6,272 bases of DNA from Actinomycetales bacterium (GTDB lineage: Bacteria > Actinomycetota > Actinomycetes > Actinomycetales > BWSM-131), in the NCBI GenBank assembly GCA_030149025.1, contig JASBSH010000166.1, positions 1 through 6,272 on the forward strand. Reading direction: 5' to 3'. A program made the position numbers and the translations under genes. Below the pieces are notes generated by a model. That model was not told the origin of the DNA and made no database searches. It saw only the letters and a program-made list of their open reading frames with translations. This document shows, in pieces, positions 1 to 5,200 of the stretch (position 1 is its first letter; each line of letters opens with the position of its first letter).

Positions 1-21
1 TCAAAGGCGCTGAATCTGGGC

Positions 22-267
22 GTGGGGCGAAGGACGGCGGCTACGCTCGCGATCGTGCAGACCACGGTGTTGAGCTTCGACCCGCTCTCGGGCACCGGCA
101 CGGTCCTCACCGACGACGGCGTGGAGATGGACCTGGCCGAGGACGCCTTGGCTCGCAGCGGTTTGCGGCATCTGCGTCCGGGGCAACGGGTCACCTGCCA
201 GCTGGTCCCCGGCCCGCAGGGCGAGGACCTGGTGACCGGCGTGCGGATCCTCGGCATCGGTGACTGA
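22..267 (+). CDS. Small cold-shock-domain-like OB-fold protein
   Basis: This is a protein of about 70-81 residues. Its opening (TTVLSFDPLSGTGTVLTDDG, after a short leader) and its later LRPGQRVTCQLV follow the cold-shock-domain pattern of a beta strand, a Gly-rich turn, then a loop and a 'GQ.V' strand. Proteins of this family bind single-stranded RNA or DNA. The usual aromatic RNP1/RNP2 motifs (KGFGFI and VFVHF) are not present: the corresponding stretch is SGTGTVL, so nucleic-acid binding is uncertain. The start is unclear. GTG at 22 and GTG at 55 (just before the conserved part) are both possible, no good ribosome site is seen, and the frame is open to the left edge, so the gene may begin outside the window. 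It converges on murA with 19 bases between the stops. Similar small proteins in actinobacteria are, as I recall, often called hypothetical or cold-shock. That it is a gene is likely; its function is not known. Confidence 0.62.
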   Translation: MGRRTAATLAIVQTTVLSFDPLSGTGTVLTDDGVEMDLAEDALARSGLRHLRPGQRVTCQLVPGPQGEDLVTGVRILGIGD

Positions 268-286
268 CGAACCGCCGCGCGGACGC

Positions 287-1624
287 TCAGACGCCGATCG
301 GCTCGCGTTCCTGCCAGTAGCAGTCCGCCCCGAGTGCCTCGAGCTTCTCCGAGAAGTGCTCATATCCGCGGTCGATCAGCTCGATGCCGCTGACCGTCGA
401 GCCCCCCTCTGCGGCAAGGGCCGCGATGAGGTGGCTGAAGCCACCACGCAGATCCGGCACGACGATGTCCGCACCGCGTAGTGGTGTCGGGCCGGAGATC
501 GCGGCGGAGTGCTGGAAGTTGCGCCGGCCGAAGCGGCACGGCGTCGGGCCGAGGCACTCGCGGTACGTCTGGATGCGCGCTCCCATCCGGTTGAGGGCGT
601 CGATGAAGCCGAATCGGTTCTCGTAGACCGTCTCGTGCACGATGGAAAGGCCGCTGGCCTGGGTGAGCGCCACCACCAGCGGTTGCTGCCAGTCCGTCAT
701 GAAGCCCGGGTGGACGTCGGTCTCGAGCGCGATCGCGTTCAGCTCGCCCCCGGGGTGATAGAAGCGGATGCCCTCGTCGTCGATGTCGAAGGCGCCGCCG
801 ACCTTCCGGAAGACGTTGAGGAACGTCATCAGGTCCGGCTGCGTCGCACCCCTGACGTACACGTCGCCGCGTGTCGCCAGCGCCGCGCAGGCCCACGACG
901 CCGCCTCGATCCGGTCCGGCAGCGCCCGGTGGGTGAAACCGGTGAGCGAGTCGACGCCCTCGATGCGGATCACGCGGTCCGTGTCGACGCTGATGACGGC
1001 GCCCATCTTCTGCAGAACCGCGATGAGATCCATGATCTCCGGCTCGACTGCGGCGTTGCGCAGCTCGGTGGTGCCGTCGGCCCGCACGGCGGTCAGCAGG
1101 ACCTGCTCGGTGGCGCCGACGCTCGAGTAGGGCAGCGCCAGCCGGGTACCGCGAAGTCGCTGCGGAGCCGAGATGCGGATCCCCTGTGCCCGCTTCTCCA
1201 CCAGGGCCCCGAACTGCCGCAGCACGTCGAGGTGGAAGTTGATGGGCCGGTCGCCGATCCGGCACCCGCCAAGGTCCGGGATGAACGCCTCACCGAGGCG
1301 GTGCACCAGCGGGCCGCAGAACAGGATGGGGATGCGGCTCGCCCCCGCGTGCGCGTCGATATCGGACACGTGCGCCTTCTCGACGTTGCTCGGGTCCAGG
1401 AGCAGCACACCACCGGAGCGGCCGTCGGCGATCGAGACGCCGTGCAGCTCGAGCAACCCCTTGACGACCGAGACGTCCCGGATGTCCGGCACGTTGGTGA
1501 GCTTGCTGGGCGTCTCCCCCAGCAACGACGCGACCATCGCCTTGGAGACGAAGTTCTTCGCTCCCCTGACCTGGATGGTCCCGTTCAGGGCTACCCCGCC
1601 GTTGACCGTCAGCACCGAGGTCAT
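287..1624 (-). CDS. murA: UDP-N-acetylglucosamine 1-carboxyvinyltransferase (MurA)
   Basis: This cytoplasmic enzyme transfers enolpyruvate from phosphoenolpyruvate to UDP-GlcNAc, the first committed step of peptidoglycan synthesis. The 445 residues span the full EPSP-synthase-like fold. GAKN (21-24) supplies the conserved Lys23. The catalytic loop GGCRIGDRP (119-127) carries Cys121, the residue alkylated by fosfomycin, so this enzyme is predicted to be sensitive, unlike the Asp-bearing mycobacterial form. Asp311 in HPGFMTDWQQP is the expected general base, and ENRF (335-338) and the final DRGYE are also family motifs. It is longer than E. coli MurA (about 419), partly through a segment near 355-378 (ECLGPTPCRFGRRNFQHS) also recalled in the Streptomyces homologue beside an HU gene. 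GGAGG stands only three bases before the ATG, which is short; GTG at codon 4 is a possible alternative start. It lies downstream of hup in the same direction, behind a hairpin, so it probably has its own promoter, which I could not identify. Confidence 0.96.
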   Translation of the reverse strand: MTSVLTVNGGVALNGTIQVRGAKNFVSKAMVASLLGETPSKLTNVPDIRDVSVVKGLLELHGVSIADGRSGGVLLLDPSNVEKAHVSDIDAHAGASRIPILFCGPLVHRLGEAFIPDLGGCRIGDRPINFHLDVLRQFGALVEKRAQGIRISAPQRLRGTRLALPYSSVGATEQVLLTAVRADGTTELRNAAVEPEIMDLIAVLQKMGAVISVDTDRVIRIEGVDSLTGFTHRALPDRIEAASWACAALATRGDVYVRGATQPDLMTFLNVFRKVGGAFDIDDEGIRFYHPGGELNAIALETDVHPGFMTDWQQPLVVALTQASGLSIVHETVYENRFGFIDALNRMGARIQTYRECLGPTPCRFGRRNFQHSAAISGPTPLRGADIVVPDLRGGFSHLIAALAAEGGSTVSGIELIDRGYEHFSEKLEALGADCYWQEREPIGV

Positions 1625-1726
1625 GGTCCTCCATCAATACGCGGTCGACGATCTGTTCGCCGGCTCGAGTGGCGTTTCCGTTCCGGCCGGCTGCGACGCT
1701 GGGCCGACAACCAGGGTAAACGCACA

Positions 1727-1768
1727 CGGCGGCGGGCCGATCCCTCACCCGGAACCGGCCCGCCGTCG
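1727..1768 (-). terminator. Hairpin terminator after hup
   Basis: Positions 1727-1739 pair with 1756-1768 to make a 13-bp stem with one G-U pair (10 bp, 1730-1739 with 1756-1765, are perfect), around a 16-base loop. It lies 25 bases past the hup stop and before murA. A second small hairpin, TCACTT-GCCG-AAGTGA (1770-1785), lies between it and the stop. On the minus strand no long T run follows, only a TTT inside TGTGCGTTTACCC. GC-rich hairpins with poor T tails are common terminators in actinobacteria, so termination is likely but inferred. Confidence 0.6.
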
Positions 1769-1792
1769 ATCACTTGCCGAAGTGAGTGCGGG

Positions 1793-2569
1793 TCACGCCT
1801 TCTTGGTCGTGCGTGCCGTTCCCGTCTTCCTGGCGGTGGCCTTCTTGGCCGCGCCGCTGGCCGTGGTCGCCTTGGTGGCAGTCGACTTGGTGGCAGTCGA
1901 CTTGGTGGCAGCCTTCGTGGCCCTCTTCGCGGTGGTCGAGGTGGCCGCGCGGCCGGTCGCCTTCGTCGCCGTCGCCTTGGACGCCGTCGTGCCGGCCGGC
2001 GCCGCCTTGGTCGCCCTGGTCGCCCTGGTTGCCTTGGCGGGCGCCGCCTTCGTCGTCGTCCTGGTGGCGGTCTTCTTGGTCACACCGCCGGCGGTGGTCG
2101 CCTTCTGGACCGCCTTCGTACCCGCGGCCTTCTTCGCGGTAGCGGTCGTGCCGGCTGCCCTGCGTCCGGTCGCCTTGGTCGCTGCCTTCTTGGCAGTACC
2201 GGCCACACGGCCGGCAGCTGCACCGGCGTCCGCGGCGGCGCGGCTCACACGGGAGGTGGCGGAGGCCAACCCGGCGGCGGGCTTCGGAAGGCTACGCGGG
2301 TTGGCGACGAAACCCTTGAAAGCAGTGCCGGCCTTGAACCGCGGAACGGAGGTCTTCTTGATCTTCACGGTCTCGCCGGTGCGAGGGTTGCGACCGGTAC
2401 GGGCTGCTCGCGCAACCTTCTCGAAGGTGCCGAAGCCACTGATGGCGACACGCTCCCCCTTCGAGACCGAACGGACGATGGTGTCGATCACTGCGTCGAC
2501 GGCGTCCGTAGCAGCCTTCCGGCTGCCCAGCCGTGACTCGAGTGCCGCGACCAGATCTGCCTTGTTCAC
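1793..2569 (-). CDS. hup: HU-family nucleoid protein with long basic C-terminal tail
   Basis: This histone-like protein binds and compacts DNA as a dimer in the nucleoid. Residues 1-92 are a complete HU domain: MNKADLVAAL start, GFGTFEKVARAARTGRNP (45-62, the HU/IHF signature and DNA-binding arm) and VPRFKAGTAFKGFV (75-88). Residues from about 95 to 258 form a disordered tail rich in Lys, Ala, Thr, Arg and Pro, with histone H1-like motifs (AKKA, TKAT, STATK). This is the architecture of mycobacterial HupB and Streptomyces HupS, but at 258 residues it is longer than those (about 215 by memory). The start is GTG with a strong GGAGGGG eight bases upstream. Part of the tail is coded by short tandem DNA repeats, so its length may vary between strains. 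It lies between murA and leuD; hupB/hupS also lie beside leuCD in mycobacteria and Streptomyces. No promoter could be assigned with confidence. Confidence 0.95.
   Translation of the reverse strand: MNKADLVAALESRLGSRKAATDAVDAVIDTIVRSVSKGERVAISGFGTFEKVARAARTGRNPRTGETVKIKKTSVPRFKAGTAFKGFVANPRSLPKPAAGLASATSRVSRAAADAGAAAGRVAGTAKKAATKATGRRAAGTTATAKKAAGTKAVQKATTAGGVTKKTATRTTTKAAPAKATRATRATKAAPAGTTASKATATKATGRAATSTTAKRATKAATKSTATKSTATKATTASGAAKKATARKTGTARTTKKA
1871..1911. repeat. 15-bp tandem repeat in the hup tail
   Basis: The unit CTTGGTGGCAGTCGA occurs twice in full (1871-1885, 1886-1900) and again in part (1901-1911). On the coding (minus) strand it encodes the repeated pentapeptide STATK. The unit is a multiple of three, so slippage would change tail length without breaking the frame. 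A weaker 9-bp repetition (TCGCCCTGG, about 2011-2028) encodes the ATR steps of the same tail. Confidence 0.85.
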
Positions 2570-2667
2570 TGACTTCCCCTCCAGTGCTGTGCCGAGCCCT
2601 CGCTCGATCTTCGGGACGACGGTAGGCCCATGTGGGGCGTCAGTCCACTACAACGGCAGGGTGGAGG

Positions 2668-2682
2668 CGTTGTGTCTCAACG
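2668..2682. promoter_or_regulatory. Small dyad upstream of hup
   Basis: CGTTG-TGTCT-CAACG forms a 5-bp inverted repeat about 100 bases before the hup start. On the minus strand TTGAGA lies inside it (2675-2680) and could be a -35 box, but the best nearby -10 (TGTAGT, 2647-2652) is 22 bases away, too far for a normal spacer. It could be a protein-binding site or the upstream part of the hup promoter. The evidence is weak. The rest of 2570-2715 shows only the hup ribosome site. Confidence 0.2.
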
Positions 2683-2715
2683 ACAAACGACCGTTTCCAG
2701 CGGGCCGAAGAGAGC

Positions 2716-2892
2716 TCAGGAGCGGGCGGAGAGCCGCTCGAGGAGGGTTCTCAGCGCCGCTCCCGCGGCGTGCGGGTCGTGCCGTGACAGGGCCAGAGCA
2801 ACATGAAAACGCTTGTGCAACAAGGTGATTTCGTCATCGCAGGAAGCCGTTGCGCCTGGCAGCAGGGCCAGCCTGGCGGCCACCTCCCCCAT
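2716..2892 (-). CDS. Possible 58-codon ORF downstream of leuD, unrecognised
   Basis: The frame encodes a predicted helical peptide (LLHKRFHVALALSRHD near its middle, ALRTLLERLSARS at its end) with G/C-rich third positions like its neighbours. I do not recognise it. The middle faintly recalls the effector domain of FadR/GntR-type regulators, but it is far too short for one and no DNA-binding part is present. Its ATG overlaps the stop of the preceding 31-codon frame as TGATG, a usual coupling arrangement. The only SD-like bases (GTGAGG, ending 11 bases before the ATG) lie in the right arm of the hairpin at 2904-2943. The same frame stays open upstream, with a GTG at 2916 as another possible start. 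It may be a small gene, a decayed remnant or chance coding. Confidence 0.25.
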   Translation of the reverse strand: MGEVAARLALLPGATASCDDEITLLHKRFHVALALSRHDPHAAGAALRTLLERLSARS

Positions 2893-2987
2893 CAGGTCGG
2901 CCGCCTCACCGGCCACACCGGGAAAAAGGCGTGGCCGGTGAGGAAAGATTTTTTCGAAGTGGTGCTCCGACCGGCCGTGTCGCCCAT
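2892..2987 (-). CDS. Possible 31-codon ORF just after leuD
   Basis: An ATG 12 bases past the leuD stop opens a 31-codon frame in the same phase as leuD. GAGGG, overlapping the leuD stop region, stands nine bases before the ATG, a reasonable ribosome site. The peptide (MGDTAGRSTTSKKSFL at its start, ending in WPVRRPT) is basic and unrecognised. The frame runs straight through the 13-bp inverted repeat and includes an AAAAAA run (codons AAA AAA) five bases before the stem. It ends in TGA overlapping the next ATG. It could be a leader peptide coupled to the 58-codon frame, or only the untranslated tail of leuD. Confidence 0.22.
   Translation of the reverse strand: MGDTAGRSTTSKKSFLTGHAFFPVWPVRRPT
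2904..2943. terminator. Perfect 13-bp hairpin downstream of leuD
   Basis: CCTCACCGGCCAC (2904-2916) is exactly complementary to GTGGCCGGTGAGG (2931-2943) across a 14-base loop. It begins 56 bases past the leuD stop and is the natural candidate for the leuCD terminator. The polarity is unusual: the T6 run (2949-2954) lies on the plus-strand side, so in leuCD mRNA it is an A6 run before the stem and no U run follows. As a classical intrinsic terminator it would suit plus-strand transcription better. Confidence 0.5.
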
Positions 2988-2999
2988 GAGGAAGATCCC

Positions 3000-3593
3000 T
3001 CAGATCGGTGTGGTCGTGGGCTTCCAGGCCGGACGCGTGGCCTCGAAGGAGGCGATCGCATCGGCATGCCGGAGGGTCAGACCGATGTCGTCCAGACCTT
3101 CCATCAGCCGCCAACGGGTGTAGGCGTCGATGCTGAGCGGGGCCACGATGTCGGCGCACCGCACCTGCTCAGCCTTCAGGTCGACGGTCACCTCCGTTCC
3201 GGGGTGGTTCTCGAGCACCTTCCAGATCAGCTCGATGTCGGCCTGGGAGAGCTGGGCGGCGACGAGCCCCTGCTTGCCGGCGTTGCCCCGGAAGATGTCG
3301 GCGAACCGCGAGGACAACACGGCCCGGAAGCCGTAGTCCTTCAACGCCCAGACAGCGTGCTCCCGCGACGAGCCGGTGCCGAAGTCAGGGCCGGCCACGA
3401 GCACCGACCCACCGGCGAACGCCTCGTTGTTCAGGACGAACTCGGGGTCGCCCCGCCAGGCGGCGAACAGGCCGTCCTCGAACCCCGTACGAGTAACCCG
3501 CTTGAGGTACACCGCCGGGATGATCTGGTCGGTGTCCACGTTGCTGCGCCGCAGCGGAACCCCGACACCGGTGTGGGAGATGAACGGTTCCAT
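3000..3593 (-). CDS. leuD: 3-isopropylmalate dehydratase small subunit (LeuD)
   Basis: LeuD is the swivel-domain subunit of isopropylmalate isomerase, which converts 2-isopropylmalate to 3-isopropylmalate in leucine synthesis, working in the cytoplasm with LeuC. The 197 residues match the family length. Motifs seen: NVDTDQIIPAVYLK (18-31), DFGTGSSREHAVWAL (70-84, the substrate-binding loop) and RFADIFRGNAGKQGLV (96-111). The first residues, MEPFISHTGVGVPL, fit the conserved N-terminus and fix the ATG; AGGAGAGGA lies upstream, its GAGG 11 bases before the start. It starts 19 bases after the leuC stop, so the two are co-transcribed and yield paired subunits. Regulation is expected from the divergent region upstream of leuC. 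The gene looks intact; the C-terminal end (KPTTTPI) is an ordinary variable tail. Confidence 0.97.
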   Translation of the reverse strand: MEPFISHTGVGVPLRRSNVDTDQIIPAVYLKRVTRTGFEDGLFAAWRGDPEFVLNNEAFAGGSVLVAGPDFGTGSSREHAVWALKDYGFRAVLSSRFADIFRGNAGKQGLVAAQLSQADIELIWKVLENHPGTEVTVDLKAEQVRCADIVAPLSIDAYTRWRLMEGLDDIGLTLRHADAIASFEATRPAWKPTTTPI

Positions 3594-3612
3594 GGCTGTT
3601 CGGTCCTCTCCT

Positions 3613-5067
3613 TCAGCTCGCCGCGCCGGCCGCAGCCGGAGTCGCGCTGTCGTCTGAGCTCGCCGGCGGCAGGTCGGCCGGGGAGGAGAGCGTGCCCCTG
3701 ACCGCCGTCGCCGCTGCCACGAGTGGGCTCACCAGGTGGGTGCGGCCACCCTTGCCCTGCCGGCCCTCGAAGTTGCGGTTGGAGGTGGACGCCGAACGCT
3801 CCCCGGGGGCGAGCTGGTCCGGGTTCATACCCAGGCACATCGAGCAACCGGCCTGACGCCACTGCGCACCGAACTGCTCGAAGACGTCACCGAGTCCTTC
3901 CGCCTCTGCCTGAAGGCGAACACGACCGGAGCCGGGGACGACCAGAACGCGCACGGACTCCGCCTTCTTGCGGCCCCGCATGACCTCGGCCGCCGCCCGC
4001 AGGTCCTCGATCCGCCCGTTGGTGCAGGAGCCGATGAAAACGGTGTCGACGGTGATGTCGCGAAGCGGCGTACCGGGGTCCAGGTCCATGTACTCCAGCG
4101 CCCGCTGCGCCGCGTGCCGGGCGTTATCGTCCGCGAAGTCCTCCGGCGAGGGCACGGCCGCGGACAACGGCAGACCCTGTGCGGGGTTGGTGCCCCAGGT
4201 GACGAAGGGCTCGATCTCCTCGCCCTCGAGCACGACCTCGGCGTCGAACTGCGCGTCATCGTCGGTTGCGAGATCACGCCATGCCGCCACGGCGGCGTCC
4301 CAGTCGGCTCCCTGCGAGGCGTGCGGTCTGCCCTTGAGGTACTCGAAGGTGGTGTCATCCGGCGCGATCATGCCAGCGCGGGCACCGGCCTCGATCGACA
4401 TGTTGCACACCGTCATCCGCGCTTCCATCGTCAGCGCGCGGATGGCTTCGCCGCGGTACTCCAGGACGTAGCCCTGCCCGCCGCCCGTGCCGATCCTGGC
4501 GATGACGGCGAGGATCAGGTCCTTGGCCGTGACACCCGACCGGAGCCGGCCGTTCACGGTGATCGCCATCGTGCGGAACGGCTTCAGCGGCAGCGTCTGG
4601 GTCGCCAGGACGTGCTCGACCTCGGAGGTGCCGATACCGAACGCCAGAGCACCGAAAGCCCCGTGCGTCGAGGTGTGCGAGTCACCGCAGACCACGGTCA
4701 TACCGGGTTGGGTGAGGCCGAGCTGGGGACCGACGACGTGGACGATGCCCTGCTCCACGTCACCCAGTGGGTGCAGCCGGATCCCGAACTCCCCGCAGTT
4801 GCGCCGCAGCGTCTCCACCTGGGTGCGGCTGACGGGGTCGGCGATGGGCAGGTCGATGTCAGCCGTCGGGACGTTGTGGTCCTCTGTGGCGATCGTGAGA
4901 TCAGGACGCCGGACAGGTCGCCCCGCTTCCCGAAGGCCGTCGAAGGCCTGGGGGCTCGTCACCTCGTGAATGAGATGGAGGTCGATGTAGAGCAGATCGG
5001 GCTCGCCGTTCTCGCCCTTCCGAACGACATGGGCGTCCCAGACCTTCTCAGCGAGAGTGCGGCCCAT
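3613..5067 (-). CDS. leuC: 3-isopropylmalate dehydratase large subunit (LeuC)
   Basis: LeuC is the aconitase-type large subunit of isopropylmalate isomerase and carries the catalytic 4Fe-4S cluster. The three cluster ligands are in place: Cys348 in FIGSCTNGR and Cys408 and Cys411 in AGCSMCLGMN. Other family motifs include ATEDHNVPT (60-68), CGDSHTSTHGAFG (127-139), EAGARAGMIAPD (226-237) and the substrate-binding SNRNFEGRQGKGGRTHLVSP (429-448). At 484 residues it is slightly longer than usual because of a low-complexity tail rich in Ala, Ser and Pro from about 459. The ATG start gives the conserved MGRTLAEKVWDAH; GAGGAG lies three bases before it and GGAAGGA further up. It is first in the leuCD operon, divergent from ndgR, with a 133-base gap that carries the likely promoter and operator. 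The gene appears complete and functional. Confidence 0.98.
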   Translation of the reverse strand: MGRTLAEKVWDAHVVRKGENGEPDLLYIDLHLIHEVTSPQAFDGLREAGRPVRRPDLTIATEDHNVPTADIDLPIADPVSRTQVETLRRNCGEFGIRLHPLGDVEQGIVHVVGPQLGLTQPGMTVVCGDSHTSTHGAFGALAFGIGTSEVEHVLATQTLPLKPFRTMAITVNGRLRSGVTAKDLILAVIARIGTGGGQGYVLEYRGEAIRALTMEARMTVCNMSIEAGARAGMIAPDDTTFEYLKGRPHASQGADWDAAVAAWRDLATDDDAQFDAEVVLEGEEIEPFVTWGTNPAQGLPLSAAVPSPEDFADDNARHAAQRALEYMDLDPGTPLRDITVDTVFIGSCTNGRIEDLRAAAEVMRGRKKAESVRVLVVPGSGRVRLQAEAEGLGDVFEQFGAQWRQAGCSMCLGMNPDQLAPGERSASTSNRNFEGRQGKGGRTHLVSPLVAAATAVRGTLSSPADLPPASSDDSATPAAAGAAS

Positions 5068-5157
5068 CAGCTCCTCAGTCCTTCCCTGCTAGCCCGTCGG
5101 CTGTGCCCGTTGCGATCGGTGGAGGTCGCCGTACCAGAGTGGCACCGGGAAGAGGGC
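5068..5157 (-). promoter_or_regulatory. leuC 5' leader with possible 18-codon ORF
   Basis: If the leuC promoter is where the dyad suggests, the mRNA has a leader of about 90 bases. Within it GTG at 5145 opens an 18-codon frame ending in TAG at 5089-5091 (start VPLWYGDLHRS). It has two Leu and one Trp codon, no run of Leu codons and no clear ribosome site, so classical attenuation is not supported. A weak hairpin, GTGCC-ACTCT-GGTAC, lies at its start. The function of the leader is unknown. Confidence 0.25.
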
Positions 5158-5162
5158 GGAAG

Positions 5163-5191
5163 GATTTGCGTCTCACCACTCAAGACGGCAA
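5163..5191 (-). promoter_or_regulatory. Candidate leuCD promoter
   Basis: On the minus strand TTGCCG (5186-5191) and CAAATC (5163-5168) are separated by 17 bases, giving a possible sigma-70-like -35/-10 pair and a start near 5156. The -10 match is poor. The boxes lie in the two arms of the dyad, mirroring the ndgR promoter, so a bound regulator would cover them. The call rests mostly on position. Confidence 0.3.
5166..5191. promoter_or_regulatory. Probable operator for NdgR in the ndgR/leuC gap
   Basis: TTGCGTCT (5166-5173) and AGACGGCAA (5183-5191) form an inverted repeat, complementary except for one extra base, around the nine bases CACCACTCA; the perfect core is CGTCT/AGACG (5169-5173 with 5183-5187). 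It overlaps the candidate promoters in both directions. IclR-family regulators bind such dyads and NdgR/LtbR proteins are known to act on leuCD, so this is the best site in the gap for autoregulation and leuCD control. Binding itself is inferred. Confidence 0.5.
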
Positions 5192-5194
5192 TAT
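5166..5194 (+). promoter_or_regulatory. Candidate ndgR promoter, leaderless
   Basis: TTGCGT (5166-5171) and CAATAT (5189-5194) have a 17-base spacer. A start seven bases past the -10 box falls on A5201, the first base of the ndgR ATG. No ribosome site stands before that ATG (the bases are CAATATCACGAC), which agrees with a leaderless mRNA, a common form in actinobacteria. The -10 match is only fair. Confidence 0.45.
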
Positions 5195-5200
5195 CACGAC

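Noticed and set aside
1..363. Minus-strand frame reaching the left edge
   Set aside because: It overlaps the murA 3' end in another phase and is antisense to the small OB-fold gene, with an Arg/Gly/Ser-rich shadow translation.
1871..2030. Repeats resembling a CRISPR or satellite array
   Set aside because: The units are 15 and 9 bp with no spacers and lie in frame inside the HU tail, so they are coding repeats.
509..2536. Plus-strand open frame of 675 codons antisense to murA and hup
   Set aside because: It spans two strongly supported minus-strand genes; the Arg/Gly-rich translation has no family pattern and is typical of the complement of GC-rich genes.
1173..2828. Plus-strand open frame of 551 codons over murA, hup and the gap
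   Set aside because: It crosses gene boundaries antisense; its Val/Ala-rich middle is merely the reverse complement of the HU Lys/Ala/Thr tail.
2803..3123. Plus-strand frame of 106 codons antisense to the leuD end
   Set aside because: It has a weak ribosome site and no recognisable motif, half of it is the complement of leuD, and it runs through the 13-bp hairpin.
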